The notes beneath the pieces are model-generated. The model ran no database searches. It was not told where the DNA came from and saw only the letters and a program-made list of their open reading frames with translations. Position numbers and translations under genes: made by a program. A DNA stretch of 61,711 nucleotides from JBFWWP01 sp050246115. Its GTDB lineage: Bacteria > Planctomycetota > UBA8108 > UBA1146 > JAJFFE01. Positions 9,942-18,873 of the stretch are shown piece by piece (within the stretch, counting starts at the first letter, position 1; every line of letters starts with the position of its first letter). The DNA is taken from positions 1 to 61,711 of the forward strand of contig JBFWWP010000034.1 of assembly GCA_050246115.1 (NCBI GenBank), given 5' to 3'.

Positions 9942-10036
9942 GACGCTCCCTACGCCGACGGCGCGCGTACTCGCGGGGCGAGCACGGGATCCGCGACTCC
10001 GTGGTGACGAAACGCAAGTTGATGCCGTCGTCGGGT

Positions 10037-11191
10037 CTAGCCCCAGATCGTCCAGGCAACATACGCGAGCAACAGCCCTATGATGACGGCCAAGGCGAGA
10101 ATCCGCGGACCGCGGCGGCGCCGCCCCCCGAAGGCCCCGGAATGCACTCCCCGGACGGCCTCCACCCATTCGGCAGGGGTCACCTTGCCCGCGAGCATCA
10201 ACGTCTCGCCCGGGTGAGATCGCCCCTCCCCCAACTCGATTCGCGCGTGCCGGTGCTCGGCTTCACTCAGCCGCTTGCGCGCCCGCAAACGGTCCAGCGC
10301 GAGTTCGTAGCGCTCCATCGGAACCCCCTCGTCCCGGAGGAAGGCGGCCTCCACGGAACCGAACCGCAGCAACTGATCGGCCGTCAACGCCACCGGGCGA
10401 CTCGGCTCGAGCGGCGTGTCGTCGACCGCCGAGCCGTTCGTGCTACCGAGATCCTCGAGCAGAATCTGCGTGCCGTCGCTGACGAACCTTGCGTGATTCG
10501 CGGAGACCGACGGGTCAAGGAGCGACAAGGCCGCGCCGCGGCTCCGACCGACGGCGATCTCTGCGCGAGCTGAATCCGGGAACTCGAGCTCGTGGGTGCG
10601 TGTCTCGGCGCCGTTGCGCAGCACGATGCGCGCACGCGCCGGCGACGGACGCGCCGTGCGTCCGGCCGCCGAAGCGTTCGGGTCGCTGGCACTGGGGAGC
10701 TGAATCGTCGTGAGGCCATGAAACACGGGATCACCGGGACGCTTGGGCCGGGGAGGAGCCTCGAGAGTAAGCTCTTCGCCGCCGGCGGCCATGGAACCCC
10801 GTTCGTCGTCTCGCAGCTGCCGCGCGAGCAAGGTGACATCCGGACCCGGGGGTTCCGCGGGCGCGACCGCCGGCCCCGGGGCGCCGACAACGACCTCGAG
10901 CCGGGTTCGCCCGAGCCAGATCGCCAACCCCTCGGTCAGGGGACACCGCTCGCCAGCGCCGAGTTCGGGACCATCTTCGATGCGGGTCTTGTTCGTGCTC
11001 CCGAGATCCTCCAGCGCTAGCCCCTCGTCCAACCGCACGACTTGAGCATGGCGATTCGAGACCTTGGGATCGTTCAACGTACAGTCGATCTCGGGGAGTC
11101 GGCCGAGCACCATGCCCTCGACCACGGGTACGTCGCGCGGCGGACAATCCGGTTCGGTGATCCGAAACCTCAGGCTCGGGGAGGCAATCAC
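10037..11191 (-). CDS. Double FHA-domain protein with C-terminal membrane anchor
   Basis: The product is 384 residues. The first forkhead-associated domain is near the N-terminus (GMVLGRLPEIDCTLNDP, VSNRHAQV, LEDLGSTNKT). The second is central (VGRSRGAALSLLDPSVS, NHARF, LEDLGSTNGS). Both keep the Gly-Arg, Ser-x-x-His and LGSTNxS/T residues that bind phosphothreonine. A helical region follows, then one hydrophobic tail segment (ILALAVIIGLLLAYVAWTIW), so it is probably tail-anchored with the FHA domains in the cytoplasm. The GTG start overlaps the stop of the upstream kinase gene (GTGA). The obvious reading is a phospho-reader for that kinase, supported by coupling but not shown. Confidence 0.9.
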   Translation of the reverse strand: MIASPSLRFRITEPDCPPRDVPVVEGMVLGRLPEIDCTLNDPKVSNRHAQVVRLDEGLALEDLGSTNKTRIEDGPELGAGERCPLTEGLAIWLGRTRLEVVVGAPGPAVAPAEPPGPDVTLLARQLRDDERGSMAAGGEELTLEAPPRPKRPGDPVFHGLTTIQLPSASDPNASAAGRTARPSPARARIVLRNGAETRTHELEFPDSARAEIAVGRSRGAALSLLDPSVSANHARFVSDGTQILLEDLGSTNGSAVDDTPLEPSRPVALTADQLLRFGSVEAAFLRDEGVPMERYELALDRLRARKRLSEAEHRHARIELGEGRSHPGETLMLAGKVTPAEWVEAVRGVHSGAFGGRRRRGPRILALAVIIGLLLAYVAWTIWG

Positions 11192-12702
11192 TTGTCGCTG
11201 CCGTTCGCCGGGACCGGCTTGATCGCGGGATTGCCACAAACCGTGCAGATCTGGCTCGAGACCGCACGCTCTCCGTATCTCATGCTGCAGACCGTGCACT
11301 CGAAGTGGCGCCCGCAAAACCGCTGAGGGTGGACCGCGCCGTTGTATTGAAAGGTCTGCTGCAAGAACGTGTCAGGACAACCCGCGAGCGCGCACGCCAC
11401 TCTCGCACCGTCCTGAATCGGCGCCGATCCGTCGCTCACCGGCGTGGCGCCCCCTCCCAGGAACGGGGCCAACCCTTGCCAGGTGACGAAGGCCACCACG
11501 AGCCCCGCGATCCCCAGAAACCAGAGTCGTCGGTAGAAGGGTACTTGCTCGTCGACTTCGGCGCCGATCGCAACGCCTGTGGCCGGACGCGCAGCGAGTT
11601 GGGTCACTGTGCTTGGCGACTCCACGAACGACCGCACTTCGCGCCCTTCGGGGGCGGTCACGGTCCCGCCGCGCCCCGACGTGAGGGTGACCTGGTTCGG
11701 GTCGTTCGCGGCCACTCCAGGATGGGGCGTCGACCGCAGCTGCTTGGCGGTCTCGAACAACTCGAGCTGCTGTTCGCTCTGAGCGCAGAAGAGACACGGC
11801 GGGAGCTTCTCATCGATCGGTGAGTAGAAGCCGTGGACATCGCAACGGCGGTAGCCTTCGCCGTACTCATCGGCCAAGAACTCCGGCAGCGTTTCGAGGC
11901 GAGCCTGCACCTCCCGGAAAGAGCTCAGACGTTGATCCGGATCGGGCGCCAGGCACAGTCGCACCAGTTCATCCAACTCCGGCGGGACCCGTGGGTTCGC
12001 CGACGACGGCGGGTCCGACGCGCGCCCGAGAAGCGCGGCCTGCTTGCTCGGGGAGGCCCCTGAGATCAGGCGATAGAGAAGCGCACCGAAGGAAAACACG
12101 TCGGACCGGAAGTCGGTGATGCCGTCGAACGCTTCCGGCGCCATGTAGCCCGGCGTGCCGATCAAGGTGCTCCCCTTGGAACCCTCTTGCAGGATCTTAC
12201 CGATCCCAAGGTCGGTGATCTTGGGGACCAAGTCGGCACCGCGAACCAGGACGTTCTGCGGCTTGAGATCACGGTGCAGCAGCGAGAACTCTTCGTGCAG
12301 CACCCGCATGCCCACGGCGATCCCGCGTGCCCAGTTAAGCGCGTGGTGTAGGTGAGCCGGCCCGCCGGGGATCGTTTCGTGCAAGCCGAGCCCGTCCACG
12401 AACTCGAGGAACAGCCACTTCTCGTCCTGATTGTAGAGCAGTGCCTGCACGATGTTCGGATGGCGATGGCGCGCCGAGAGCCGAATCCAGTTCAGAACCT
12501 CATCCCGAAAGCGCACCTCGCGCTCCTGGTCTTCGGAGCCCCCCCCGAAGAGCACGGTCTTGACCGCATAGAACTGATCGGTCGTGGCTTGGTGGCAGAT
12601 GTAGACGACGCCCATCCCACCCTGCTTGACGTCGATGACGTGGTATCCGCCGGCCAGCACGGAACCCACCGCGTGGGTAGTCGTCGACGTCACACGCGAC
12701 AC
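11188..12702 (-). CDS. Ser/Thr protein kinase with transmembrane helix and C-terminal zinc-binding module
   Basis: The product is 504 residues. The kinase domain (about 15-275) has QGGMG (27-31), VKT with Lys48, HRDLKPQN (143-150) and DLG (164-166) in place of the usual DFG; the metal-binding Asp is kept. A linker has a Cys cluster (CDVH then CLFC, about 287-306). One membrane helix is at about 392-412. The C-terminus has paired Cys motifs (CALAGC, CGRHFECTVC, CTVCG) that suggest a zinc ribbon, placed on the far side of the membrane if the kinase is cytoplasmic. The start is GTG with AGGAG upstream. The gene leads a kinase / FHA block with a 4-nt overlap to the FHA gene, implying one regulatory unit. 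Confidence 0.92.
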   Translation of the reverse strand: MSRVTSTTTHAVGSVLAGGYHVIDVKQGGMGVVYICHQATTDQFYAVKTVLFGGGSEDQEREVRFRDEVLNWIRLSARHRHPNIVQALLYNQDEKWLFLEFVDGLGLHETIPGGPAHLHHALNWARGIAVGMRVLHEEFSLLHRDLKPQNVLVRGADLVPKITDLGIGKILQEGSKGSTLIGTPGYMAPEAFDGITDFRSDVFSFGALLYRLISGASPSKQAALLGRASDPPSSANPRVPPELDELVRLCLAPDPDQRLSSFREVQARLETLPEFLADEYGEGYRRCDVHGFYSPIDEKLPPCLFCAQSEQQLELFETAKQLRSTPHPGVAANDPNQVTLTSGRGGTVTAPEGREVRSFVESPSTVTQLAARPATGVAIGAEVDEQVPFYRRLWFLGIAGLVVAFVTWQGLAPFLGGGATPVSDGSAPIQDGARVACALAGCPDTFLQQTFQYNGAVHPQRFCGRHFECTVCSMRYGERAVSSQICTVCGNPAIKPVPANGSDK

Positions 12703-13136
12703 CTCAGCTCCTCTCGAGCCCCAGCTTCTCGGCTCGGTTCATTGCCCGACGACCCGCAAGAGACGGTCGCCTTCGCGAGCGCCTCGCGCCCCCTGCGGGC
12801 AGGGCGGCGAACGACTCGCGCGTCCAGCGACACCAACCCGGGGACCGCCCCCTCCCCTTCGGCGCGCAACCCAGAACATCCGTTCGCGACGCTCGCGGGC
12901 GCGCTCACGAGTCGAGCGGCGTGTATCGCCGTTCCAGCGAGGCGGGTTTCGAGAGCCCCTTTGGAACGATTCCCGCGACCGGCTCGGCACACGCTCGGTC
13001 CGGGCGTAGCGTACTCAAGCTCGGGCCCGGATCCCATGGTTTCAGCAAACTCCGCGGGGAGCCGCGCAGTCCAACGCCAGCGCCGGACGTCGGCCCGATT
13101 CGCTGTGGGCATGAGGATCGGCCGGGACTCACGGGT
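12703..13136. other. Intergenic region, no gene seen
   Basis: It lies between the start of the kinase gene and the stop of the PIG-L gene, both on the minus strand. Open frames exist but lack family signals and convincing starts. It should hold the kinase promoter; I could not assign -35/-10 boxes. Confidence 0.5.
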
Positions 13137-13799
13137 TCAGATGCGTTCCCACACGATGCGAAAGGCCTCGGCCAGGTGCAGCCCCGCTTGTGAACCGCGG
13201 AGATGGGCCAGGTGGCGAATGGTCTCGGGGGATCGCGGGTGCGGGGCTTCCCGAACTTCGGACTCGTAAGCGCAGAACGCCCGAACCTTGCGTTCGAGAT
13301 CCTCGTGTTGCAGCGACACGTAGAGATTCGGCTCGAATGGCTGGACACCCCACTCGGTCGACGAGACGGTTTCGTAAGTCAGCAGTCGACTGGGTGAGCC
13401 TGGGCCTGGGCGACAGGCGACCCGAGCCGCCTCGTGAACGACGCCGTGATCGCGGTTCAGATCGCCCGAGTGGTGAACCAGTACCCATTGGGGTCGGTGG
13501 CGCACGACGGCCGCGGTCACGGGATCGTTGACCTGCGCGGGCGGCAGCGTGGACAGGACCATGTCGGGGAGCCCGACGAACTCGACCGCGGCACCGCCCA
13601 CGAGTTCCATCGCACTCCGGGCGTGGCGCTTCTTGTCATCGATGCGGTGCGGCTCGCCGCGATACTGAGTGGAGCAGCCTTCGGTCAGGATCAAGACCAC
13701 GGCCTCCCCACCTTCACGTAGGGTCCGCGCCATCAGGCCACCACAACCGAGCACCTCGTCGTCGGGGTGCGCCGCGACCACCAGGATCTTGCGGGTCAT
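13137..13799 (-). CDS. PIG-L/LmbE-family deacetylase
   Basis: The product is 220 residues, usual for the family. It shows the zinc-binding AHPDDE motif near the N-terminus (ILVVAAHPDDEVLGCGG) and a downstream DLNRDHGVVHEA segment with the later His ligand. Family members remove N-acyl groups from amino sugars or related amines. The ATG overlaps the stop of the NeuD-type acyltransferase gene (ATGA), so the pair is made together. The pairing suggests that an N-acetyl group on a sugar is removed and the amine re-acylated, which would fit modified nonulosonic acids. The main nonulosonic cluster is 27 kb away (40551-45198), so the link is inference. Confidence 0.9.
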   Translation of the reverse strand: MTRKILVVAAHPDDEVLGCGGLMARTLREGGEAVVLILTEGCSTQYRGEPHRIDDKKRHARSAMELVGGAAVEFVGLPDMVLSTLPPAQVNDPVTAAVVRHRPQWVLVHHSGDLNRDHGVVHEAARVACRPGPGSPSRLLTYETVSSTEWGVQPFEPNLYVSLQHEDLERKVRAFCAYESEVREAPHPRSPETIRHLAHLRGSQAGLHLAEAFRIVWERI

Positions 13800-14497
13800 G
13801 TCGGATCCTGCCTACTGGCGTCCGGTCCGGCCAAGCCCAGTTCGGGGTGACGACGCACGATCGGCGTCGCGGGAACCCCGACGACCGTAACCCCCCTGGG
13901 AACGTCCTTCGTCACTACCGCGCCCGCGCCGACGACGGCGTCCGGGCCGATGGTCACATCGTCGAGCACGGTCGCGCCGATTCCGACCCACGCCCGCTCG
14001 CCCACCCGAACCCCGCCGGCCAACCGAGCGCCCGGCGCCAAGTGACAGTAGTCTCCGAGGTGGCAGTGGTGTTCGACGATCGCGCCGGAGTTGACGAGCA
14101 CCGCCCGCCCCACCCGCGCTCCCACGCCGACGATCGCACCCGCCGCCACGACGGCTCCGGGGGCGAGAACGGCCGAACGCGAGACGATCGCGCTCGGGTG
14201 CACGACCCCTCGGAGTTCGACGCCGTATTGACTCGCAGCGCCGTCGATCTCTTCGCGTTGCTCGCCGCCGCCGACCGCTGGAATCGCACCCTGAACGCGC
14301 GTGCGGTAGATGCCAAGATCGTCGAGGGTCCCGATCACGGTGACTCCGCGGATCTTGCGCCCGACGAAGCGGCCCTCAGCACCACTGTCGAGAAAGCCCA
14401 GGACGGTCGGTGGGTTCGGCAAGGACTCGAGCAAGTCGAGCACGACCTCACCCTGATGCGACGCGCCAACGATCAGCACGGTGTCGACGAGCGACAA
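13796..14497 (-). CDS. NeuD-type sugar O/N-acyltransferase
   Basis: The product is 233 residues. The N-terminus has a nucleotide-binding-like segment (VLIVGASHQGEVVLDLL) followed by a left-handed beta-helix of hexapeptide repeats (for example AVLAPGAVVAAGAIVGVGA and GERAWVGIGATVLDDVTIG) and a typical VPATPIVR end, as in the NeuD/PglD family. The ATG at 14662 gives a poor N-terminus. A TTG at 14497 with AGGAGG just upstream starts exactly at the conserved region, so I chose it. Family members transfer acyl groups from acyl-CoA to sialic or bacillosamine-type sugars. The overlap with the PIG-L gene supports a sugar-modification pair. Confidence 0.88.
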   Translation of the reverse strand: MSLVDTVLIVGASHQGEVVLDLLESLPNPPTVLGFLDSGAEGRFVGRKIRGVTVIGTLDDLGIYRTRVQGAIPAVGGGEQREEIDGAASQYGVELRGVVHPSAIVSRSAVLAPGAVVAAGAIVGVGARVGRAVLVNSGAIVEHHCHLGDYCHLAPGARLAGGVRVGERAWVGIGATVLDDVTIGPDAVVGAGAVVTKDVPRGVTVVGVPATPIVRRHPELGLAGPDASRQDPT

Positions 14498-14755
14498 GCT
14501 ACCTCCTCGGCGCAGAACGAGACAACAGGCGGCGCGATCGTCGGCTCCGAATGTACCGCAGCCGACGAAGGATGCCACCACTCGGCGATTTCGTCGCGTG
14601 ATGACCTGCCTCCAGTATCGGCAGATCGTGGCCCCGCTTGAGCTTGAGGTTGTTCGTCTCATACCCTCTTGCCGATGCCCAGGGCAACCAGGTAAAAGCG
14701 GGGTCCGAATTCTCCCGCGTCGACGCGTGTGAGCCAGACGAAAGGCGAGCTATCG

Positions 14756-15526
14756 ATGCCAGCCTCGACTTGTTGCATTGGCGGGCCCGTGATGCGAACG
14801 GCCCTTGCTCTCACCGCGGTGGCCGGAATGCTGACGAGCGCGGGAAGGGTCCTGGCGCAGCTCCCGCACGCGCCCGCGTCGCTGCTCGTCGCTCAGGACT
14901 CGAGCGACGGTCGGAACGACAAAGCTTCACCCACCCGGCCCGACACCGGAGCGAGTTCGAAACCGAAAGCCCCCGACACCGGCAGCCGCGAGGGTGGGGC
15001 TAGCGGCCCGCGGGAGCACGAAGGACCACCGGCCCGAGCGGACTTCGGCTGGTTCAATTTCCAACCGCTCTCGACCTGGAGAACGAAGGCGGCGCCGGGC
15101 GGCACGCAGATGCGCCGAGCCGAGTACACGATCCCGGCGGTGCCCGGGGACACCGAGGACGGCCGCCTGGTGGTGTTCTACTTCGGTCCCGGCCAAGGCG
15201 GATCGGCAGATGCCAACCTGGCGCGGTGGAGCGGCCAGTTCCGCAAGCCCGAAGGGATGTCGGACGAAGACCACTCGGTTCTCTCCAAACAGAAAGTCGA
15301 CGGGTTGGAAGTGACCATCGCCGAGTTGCGAGGCACCTACGATCCCGGAGCCCGGTTCCAGGAACAGCCCAAGCCGGGATACATGATGTTGTCGGCAGTG
15401 GTCGAGACCGGCGGTGGTAACTACTTCGTACATACGATCGGCCCGGAGAAGACCCTCCTCGAGTGCCGGTCGCGCTGGTACGCCATGATGCTCGACCTGA
15501 AGGCCGGAAGCGCGGCCAAGAAGTGA
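14756..15526 (+). CDS. Secreted protein of unknown function
   Basis: The product is about 256 residues from the ATG at 14756. GTG 14729 and ATG 14792 are also possible, and the start is not settled. A signal peptide is clear (MRTALALTAVAGMLTSAG, then VLAQ). A low-complexity linker rich in Pro, Ser, Gly and charged residues covers about 40-95. The rest is a globular domain of about 150 residues with LVVFYFGPGQGG and a late Cys (LLECRSRWYAMMLDLKAG). I do not recall a named family, although similar secreted proteins are common in Planctomycetes. The stop overlaps the GTG of queF (GTGA); the functional meaning of that coupling is unclear. Confidence 0.8.
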   Translation: MPASTCCIGGPVMRTALALTAVAGMLTSAGRVLAQLPHAPASLLVAQDSSDGRNDKASPTRPDTGASSKPKAPDTGSREGGASGPREHEGPPARADFGWFNFQPLSTWRTKAAPGGTQMRRAEYTIPAVPGDTEDGRLVVFYFGPGQGGSADANLARWSGQFRKPEGMSDEDHSVLSKQKVDGLEVTIAELRGTYDPGARFQEQPKPGYMMLSAVVETGGGNYFVHTIGPEKTLLECRSRWYAMMLDLKAGSAAKK

Positions 15527-15957
15527 GTGTCGGCGACGACGCTCGTTCGCGGCGACGCACGGCACTCGAGACGTTTCCCAACCCGAACTCGGGACGCGAC
15601 TACACGGTGGACTTCGATTGCCCAGAGTTCACCTGCGTGTGCCCGATCACCGGGCAACCCGATTTCGCGCGGATCCGCATCGAGTACGTTCCCGCTACGG
15701 CTTGTGTGGAGATGAAGTCACTCAAGCTCTACCTCGGGTCGTATCGCGATGAAGGACACTTTCACGAGGCGGTCACGAATCGAATCCTCGATGACTTGGT
15801 CGCCGCTTGTGCTCCCCGATGGATGCGTGTGACCGCTGCATTCAACGTTCGCGGTGGGATCTGGCCAGTGATCACCGCCGAACACCCGGCCTTGGGCTCG
15901 GCACCACCCGGTGTCTGTCCAACGTCGACCAGTGGTCGTGTGGAGGCTAGGCGCTGA
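15523..15957 (+). CDS. queF: NADPH-dependent 7-cyano-7-deazaguanine reductase QueF
   Basis: The product is 144 residues, the short single-domain QueF type. The conserved ETFPNPN segment is followed by EFTCVCPITGQPDFA, whose second Cys is the expected nucleophile, then the substrate-binding segment VEMKSLKLYLGSYRDEGHFHE. It reduces preQ0 to preQ1 in queuosine tRNA modification. The GTG at 15523 overlaps the stop of the upstream secreted-protein gene; the open frame extends further upstream but without homology. No other queuosine genes are in the window. The C-terminal 30 residues after FNVRGGIWPV are unlike the usual end and may be lineage-specific. Confidence 0.93.
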   Translation: MSVGDDARSRRRTALETFPNPNSGRDYTVDFDCPEFTCVCPITGQPDFARIRIEYVPATACVEMKSLKLYLGSYRDEGHFHEAVTNRILDDLVAACAPRWMRVTAAFNVRGGIWPVITAEHPALGSAPPGVCPTSTSGRVEARR

Positions 15958-16401
15958 GGAGGTGCCGCAGGCTCGCGGAAGGAGTTCGCAGAAGACGTCG
16001 CAGGGTGTTCGCGAGGTCAACAAGGTCGCAGGGGTGGGTTCGCGGAGATCTGCAAGCGGATCGCGTCTCTCGGTTACCCGGGAACGCGCGCCGGCCGGCA
16101 TCACGTCGTTCCGACCGTGCACAGCGCTGCGATCCCCATCGACCCTCGCAGCCGCGAAGCGGCTCGGGCTCACGGCCCTATCCCCGTGAGACGCCGGGCG
16201 AGTTCGAACGAGGCGCTCGATCACCACTCGCAGGTGACCGACGGACGCGCACCACGGGGAAGGCGCGGCATGAGTTCTCTCTTGGGGGACACCATCCCCC
16301 CGGCCCGCCGCAGTGGAATGCGAGAGTAGGTCCGCGTGCCCAACAGGGACAGCCGCGGTCCGATCAGGGGAAAAGTGATAGAGGGGTAAGGTGCACGAAC
16401 T
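15958..16401. other. Intergenic region upstream of lexA, no gene seen
   Basis: No frame here has family signals. The last 60 bases hold the lexA leader, with TAAGGTG about 9 nt before its ATG. An SOS operator would be expected here, but I could not identify a LexA box with confidence because the motif is lineage-specific. Confidence 0.5.
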
Positions 16402-17037
16402 ATGATCTCGCCGAGAAGGCTCGCCGAAGCCGAGAAGAACCGGGACCGTATCCGCAAATTCCTCAGTCGTTGTGCACTGATGGGTCAACCTCCCACCGTG
16501 CGAGAGATCTGCCAAGCGGTAAACCTGCGGTCCACGGCAACCGTTCAGAATCACTTGAGGGCGCTGGAGACCGAAGGGTTCTTGGTGAGCGCCGGAGAAG
16601 GCAAGTCACGGGGATGGCGCGTCCGTGAGGCCGAGCTGCGCGCGGCCCGAGGCATACCGGTCGTGGGCCGAATCGCCGCCGGTGCCCCGATCGAAAGCCC
16701 TGATCCGACTGGAGAGGTGTTGGCCGTCCCCCCCAGCTCTTTCGTCGACTCCGGCGAGATCGTAGCGCTGAAGGTCGATGGCGAGTCCATGCGCGAGGCC
16801 GGGATTCACTCGGGCGACTACGCGATCATCCGCCGCCAAGCCGAGGCCAGGAATGGTGAGATCACGGCCGTGGAGATCGACCACCAAGGCACACTGAAGC
16901 GTTGGCAACAGGACGACAGCGGTCGCATCACCCTGCAACCCGCGAACCCCGACTTCGAACCCATCTGCCTCGACCCGCGATCCGATCGGGTGGCGGTGTT
17001 TGGCAAGTTGGTGGGGATCTTCCGCAAGTACGAGTAA
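16402..17037 (+). CDS. lexA: LexA repressor
   Basis: The product is 211 residues, typical for LexA. The N-terminal winged helix is seen in PTVREICQAVNL, STATVQNHLRALETEGFL. The autocleavage site lies in GRIAAGAPI (Ala-Gly), the catalytic Ser in DGESM and the catalytic Lys in GTLKRW. All parts needed for RecA-stimulated self-cleavage are present. It should repress SOS genes and itself. The HTH helix 3 differs from the E. coli type, so the operator will differ. The gene stands alone between two intergenic stretches. Confidence 0.95.
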   Translation: MISPRRLAEAEKNRDRIRKFLSRCALMGQPPTVREICQAVNLRSTATVQNHLRALETEGFLVSAGEGKSRGWRVREAELRAARGIPVVGRIAAGAPIESPDPTGEVLAVPPSSFVDSGEIVALKVDGESMREAGIHSGDYAIIRRQAEARNGEITAVEIDHQGTLKRWQQDDSGRITLQPANPDFEPICLDPRSDRVAVFGKLVGIFRKYE

Positions 17038-17263
17038 CCAGGTCGGCGACACCCGACAGGACCGACGAGACCGAGGCGTGACCCGGTCTCGCGGTCGAAG
17101 GGGGATGCAGTCGGAGGCCCTCCCGGGGCGGTCGGGGGCAGGGACGGTCTGCCTCCCGGTCGCTTGCAGCGCCAGCCCGCGGATCGAGAGAGTTCACGGT
17201 TCGCGCTGGGCGCAAAGGAGCCGAAGGCAGAACTGCCGCGCGCTCGTTCCAGGTCCCTATCGA

Positions 17264-17302
17264 CTGTGGCTATCGTCTGTGGCTATCGTCTGTGGCTATC
17301 GA
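17264..17302. repeat. Three tandem copies of a 13-bp unit over a stop codon
   Basis: CTGTGGCTATCGT occurs at 17264-17276 and 17277-17289, and with one change (final A) at 17290-17302. The TAG stop of the minus-strand HEAT-VWA gene (17296-17298) lies inside the last copy, and each unit reads GATAG in that direction. The number of units probably varies by slippage without changing the protein. Confidence 0.9.
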
Positions 17303-18873
17303 CTGTCGGCGGACTTGCCCCCGAGCTCTCGGAAACTGCCGCCGGTGCCATCGCTGAGCTGTTTCAGCAGGTCGCGCGCGCGGCCGCTCGGCTCCCCCAC
17401 GAACACCGTGCACACGCGCACGCGGTAGTGACGGTTCCAGCGCTGGAAGTTGGCGATGAACCGACCCGGGTCCTGAAATTTGCCTTCGGTCGGCGCCCCT
17501 TCGCTGAGCAAGTAGACCGTGTCGGTGAAAGGCTGCGTCAGAGCTGCGATGAGAGTGTCGTAGAGGTTGCCGCGGTTGTGACCCGGCTTCTTCGAGATTT
17601 CGCGGCTCGCATTGAACTCGAGGAGCCGCGCTCGCCCGCCCTTGAGCAAGACGGGGGCCTCGGAGAATCGTTCGAAGAACGACCCGAAGTAGGCAACGCT
17701 GACTAAGTAATCCTCCGGCAGTTCCCCGAGCACGCGTGCAAGTTCCTGCTTGGCGAGGTCGAGGCGAGTCGCACCGCCGTCGCCCTCGACGAGCGTCCGC
17801 CCCATTCCCCCCGAGAGGTCGACGAGGAACGCAAGTCGGCTCGAATCGACGAACTCGCCATGATAGCGCACCGCTCCCGTGCGAGGGGTTGGCGGCGGCG
17901 GCGCCCCCTCTACCAAAGGCTGCCAGGCCTCGCGGTTCTTCTCCCACCACAGCCGCCAGGTGAGCGCGTCCGCCGGCAGCGAGTTTCCGGTCACCTTCGG
18001 CAGCGCGGCGTAGAGCTCGCTCTGGAGCCGGCCACTCGCTCCTTCGGCGACGGCGATCAGCGCATCGACGACCGCAACCGCCGCCGTGCGCGACGCGGCA
18101 TCCCAACGTACTTTCTGCACGAGGTCGGCCGCAGCCAACCAGACTCGCGGCGCCCACTCGTTGCGGGGGTCTTTCGGCAGCTCACTCAAGATGAGTGCCG
18201 CAGCGAGCCCGAACGCGGACACGTCGCACTCACTCAACAGTTCGATTGCCTCGATGCGAAGGGGCGGACTGTCGCCCTTTGCGGCCTCATCGATGCGCGC
18301 ACGCGCCAAACGCGGGTCAACCCGGTGCAGCGTTCGCAGGGCCTCCGCCTTCACGCGGAACGATCCCTTCTCCCGCTTGAAGACCGCCTCGATGGTCTTC
18401 ACGGTCTGCGGATCGACGATCCGCCCCAAGGCCCACAGACACAGCACCCGCGACTCTTCGTCCTTGCTGCGAGTGAGCGCGTCGACCAACGCCGGCACCC
18501 CGGCTCGGAAGGTCCGCTCGCCGTAGATCTCGGCGACCGCTTCGCGGGTCAGCGGGTCGGCGGCCGTGCCCAGTCCGGGTGCGAGAGCGGCAAGATCTTC
18601 AGTCGACCACTTCTCGAGGATCGTTCGATACACCCGATCCCGCACCAGACCGGAAACGTCGCTCAGGTGCGCCAAGGTCTTGGCCGCGTCGGCGGCGCCC
18701 CGGCGTGCGTCCTCGACCGCTGCGTCTGCAGCATCCCGTTGCTTGCGGATCGATCGCGCGACATCGACGTAGACTGGCGTTGGCCCGGCCTTCTGGGCGA
18801 AGAGCGCAGGCGACAGCAGGACCGCGAGGCCAAGGCCAAAGCAAAGCGGGTACGCCGCGACACGCGGGTTCAT
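17296..18873 (-). CDS. Exported HEAT-repeat and von Willebrand factor A domain protein
   Basis: The product is 525 residues. A signal peptide or anchor is at about 8-28 (LCFGLGLAVLLSPALFAQ). A helical region with HEAT-like repeats follows (about 60-300: DPLTREAVAEIYGE, VPALVDALTRSKDEESRVL, LRTLHRVDP). The C-terminal third is a VWA-like domain (from about 345: LAFLVDLSGGMG, then VSVAYFGSFFE and VYLLSEGAPTEG). The metal site reads D-x-S-G-G rather than D-x-S-x-S, so metal binding may be altered. The ATG at 18873 has AGGAG upstream; the longer frame has no signal peptide and is rejected. The gene stands alone. The role is probably extracytoplasmic protein-protein binding. Confidence 0.82.
   Translation of the reverse strand: MNPRVAAYPLCFGLGLAVLLSPALFAQKAGPTPVYVDVARSIRKQRDAADAAVEDARRGAADAAKTLAHLSDVSGLVRDRVYRTILEKWSTEDLAALAPGLGTAADPLTREAVAEIYGERTFRAGVPALVDALTRSKDEESRVLCLWALGRIVDPQTVKTIEAVFKREKGSFRVKAEALRTLHRVDPRLARARIDEAAKGDSPPLRIEAIELLSECDVSAFGLAAALILSELPKDPRNEWAPRVWLAAADLVQKVRWDAASRTAAVAVVDALIAVAEGASGRLQSELYAALPKVTGNSLPADALTWRLWWEKNREAWQPLVEGAPPPPTPRTGAVRYHGEFVDSSRLAFLVDLSGGMGRTLVEGDGGATRLDLAKQELARVLGELPEDYLVSVAYFGSFFERFSEAPVLLKGGRARLLEFNASREISKKPGHNRGNLYDTLIAALTQPFTDTVYLLSEGAPTEGKFQDPGRFIANFQRWNRHYRVRVCTVFVGEPSGRARDLLKQLSDGTGGSFRELGGKSADSR

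Noticed and set aside
16340..16401. LexA operator upstream of lexA
   Set aside because: An operator is expected, but no clear inverted repeat was found and the lineage's LexA box is not known to me.
15718..16554. Minus-strand open frame of 278 codons opposite queF and the lexA start
   Set aside because: It is antisense to two well-supported genes and has no ribosome-binding site or family match.
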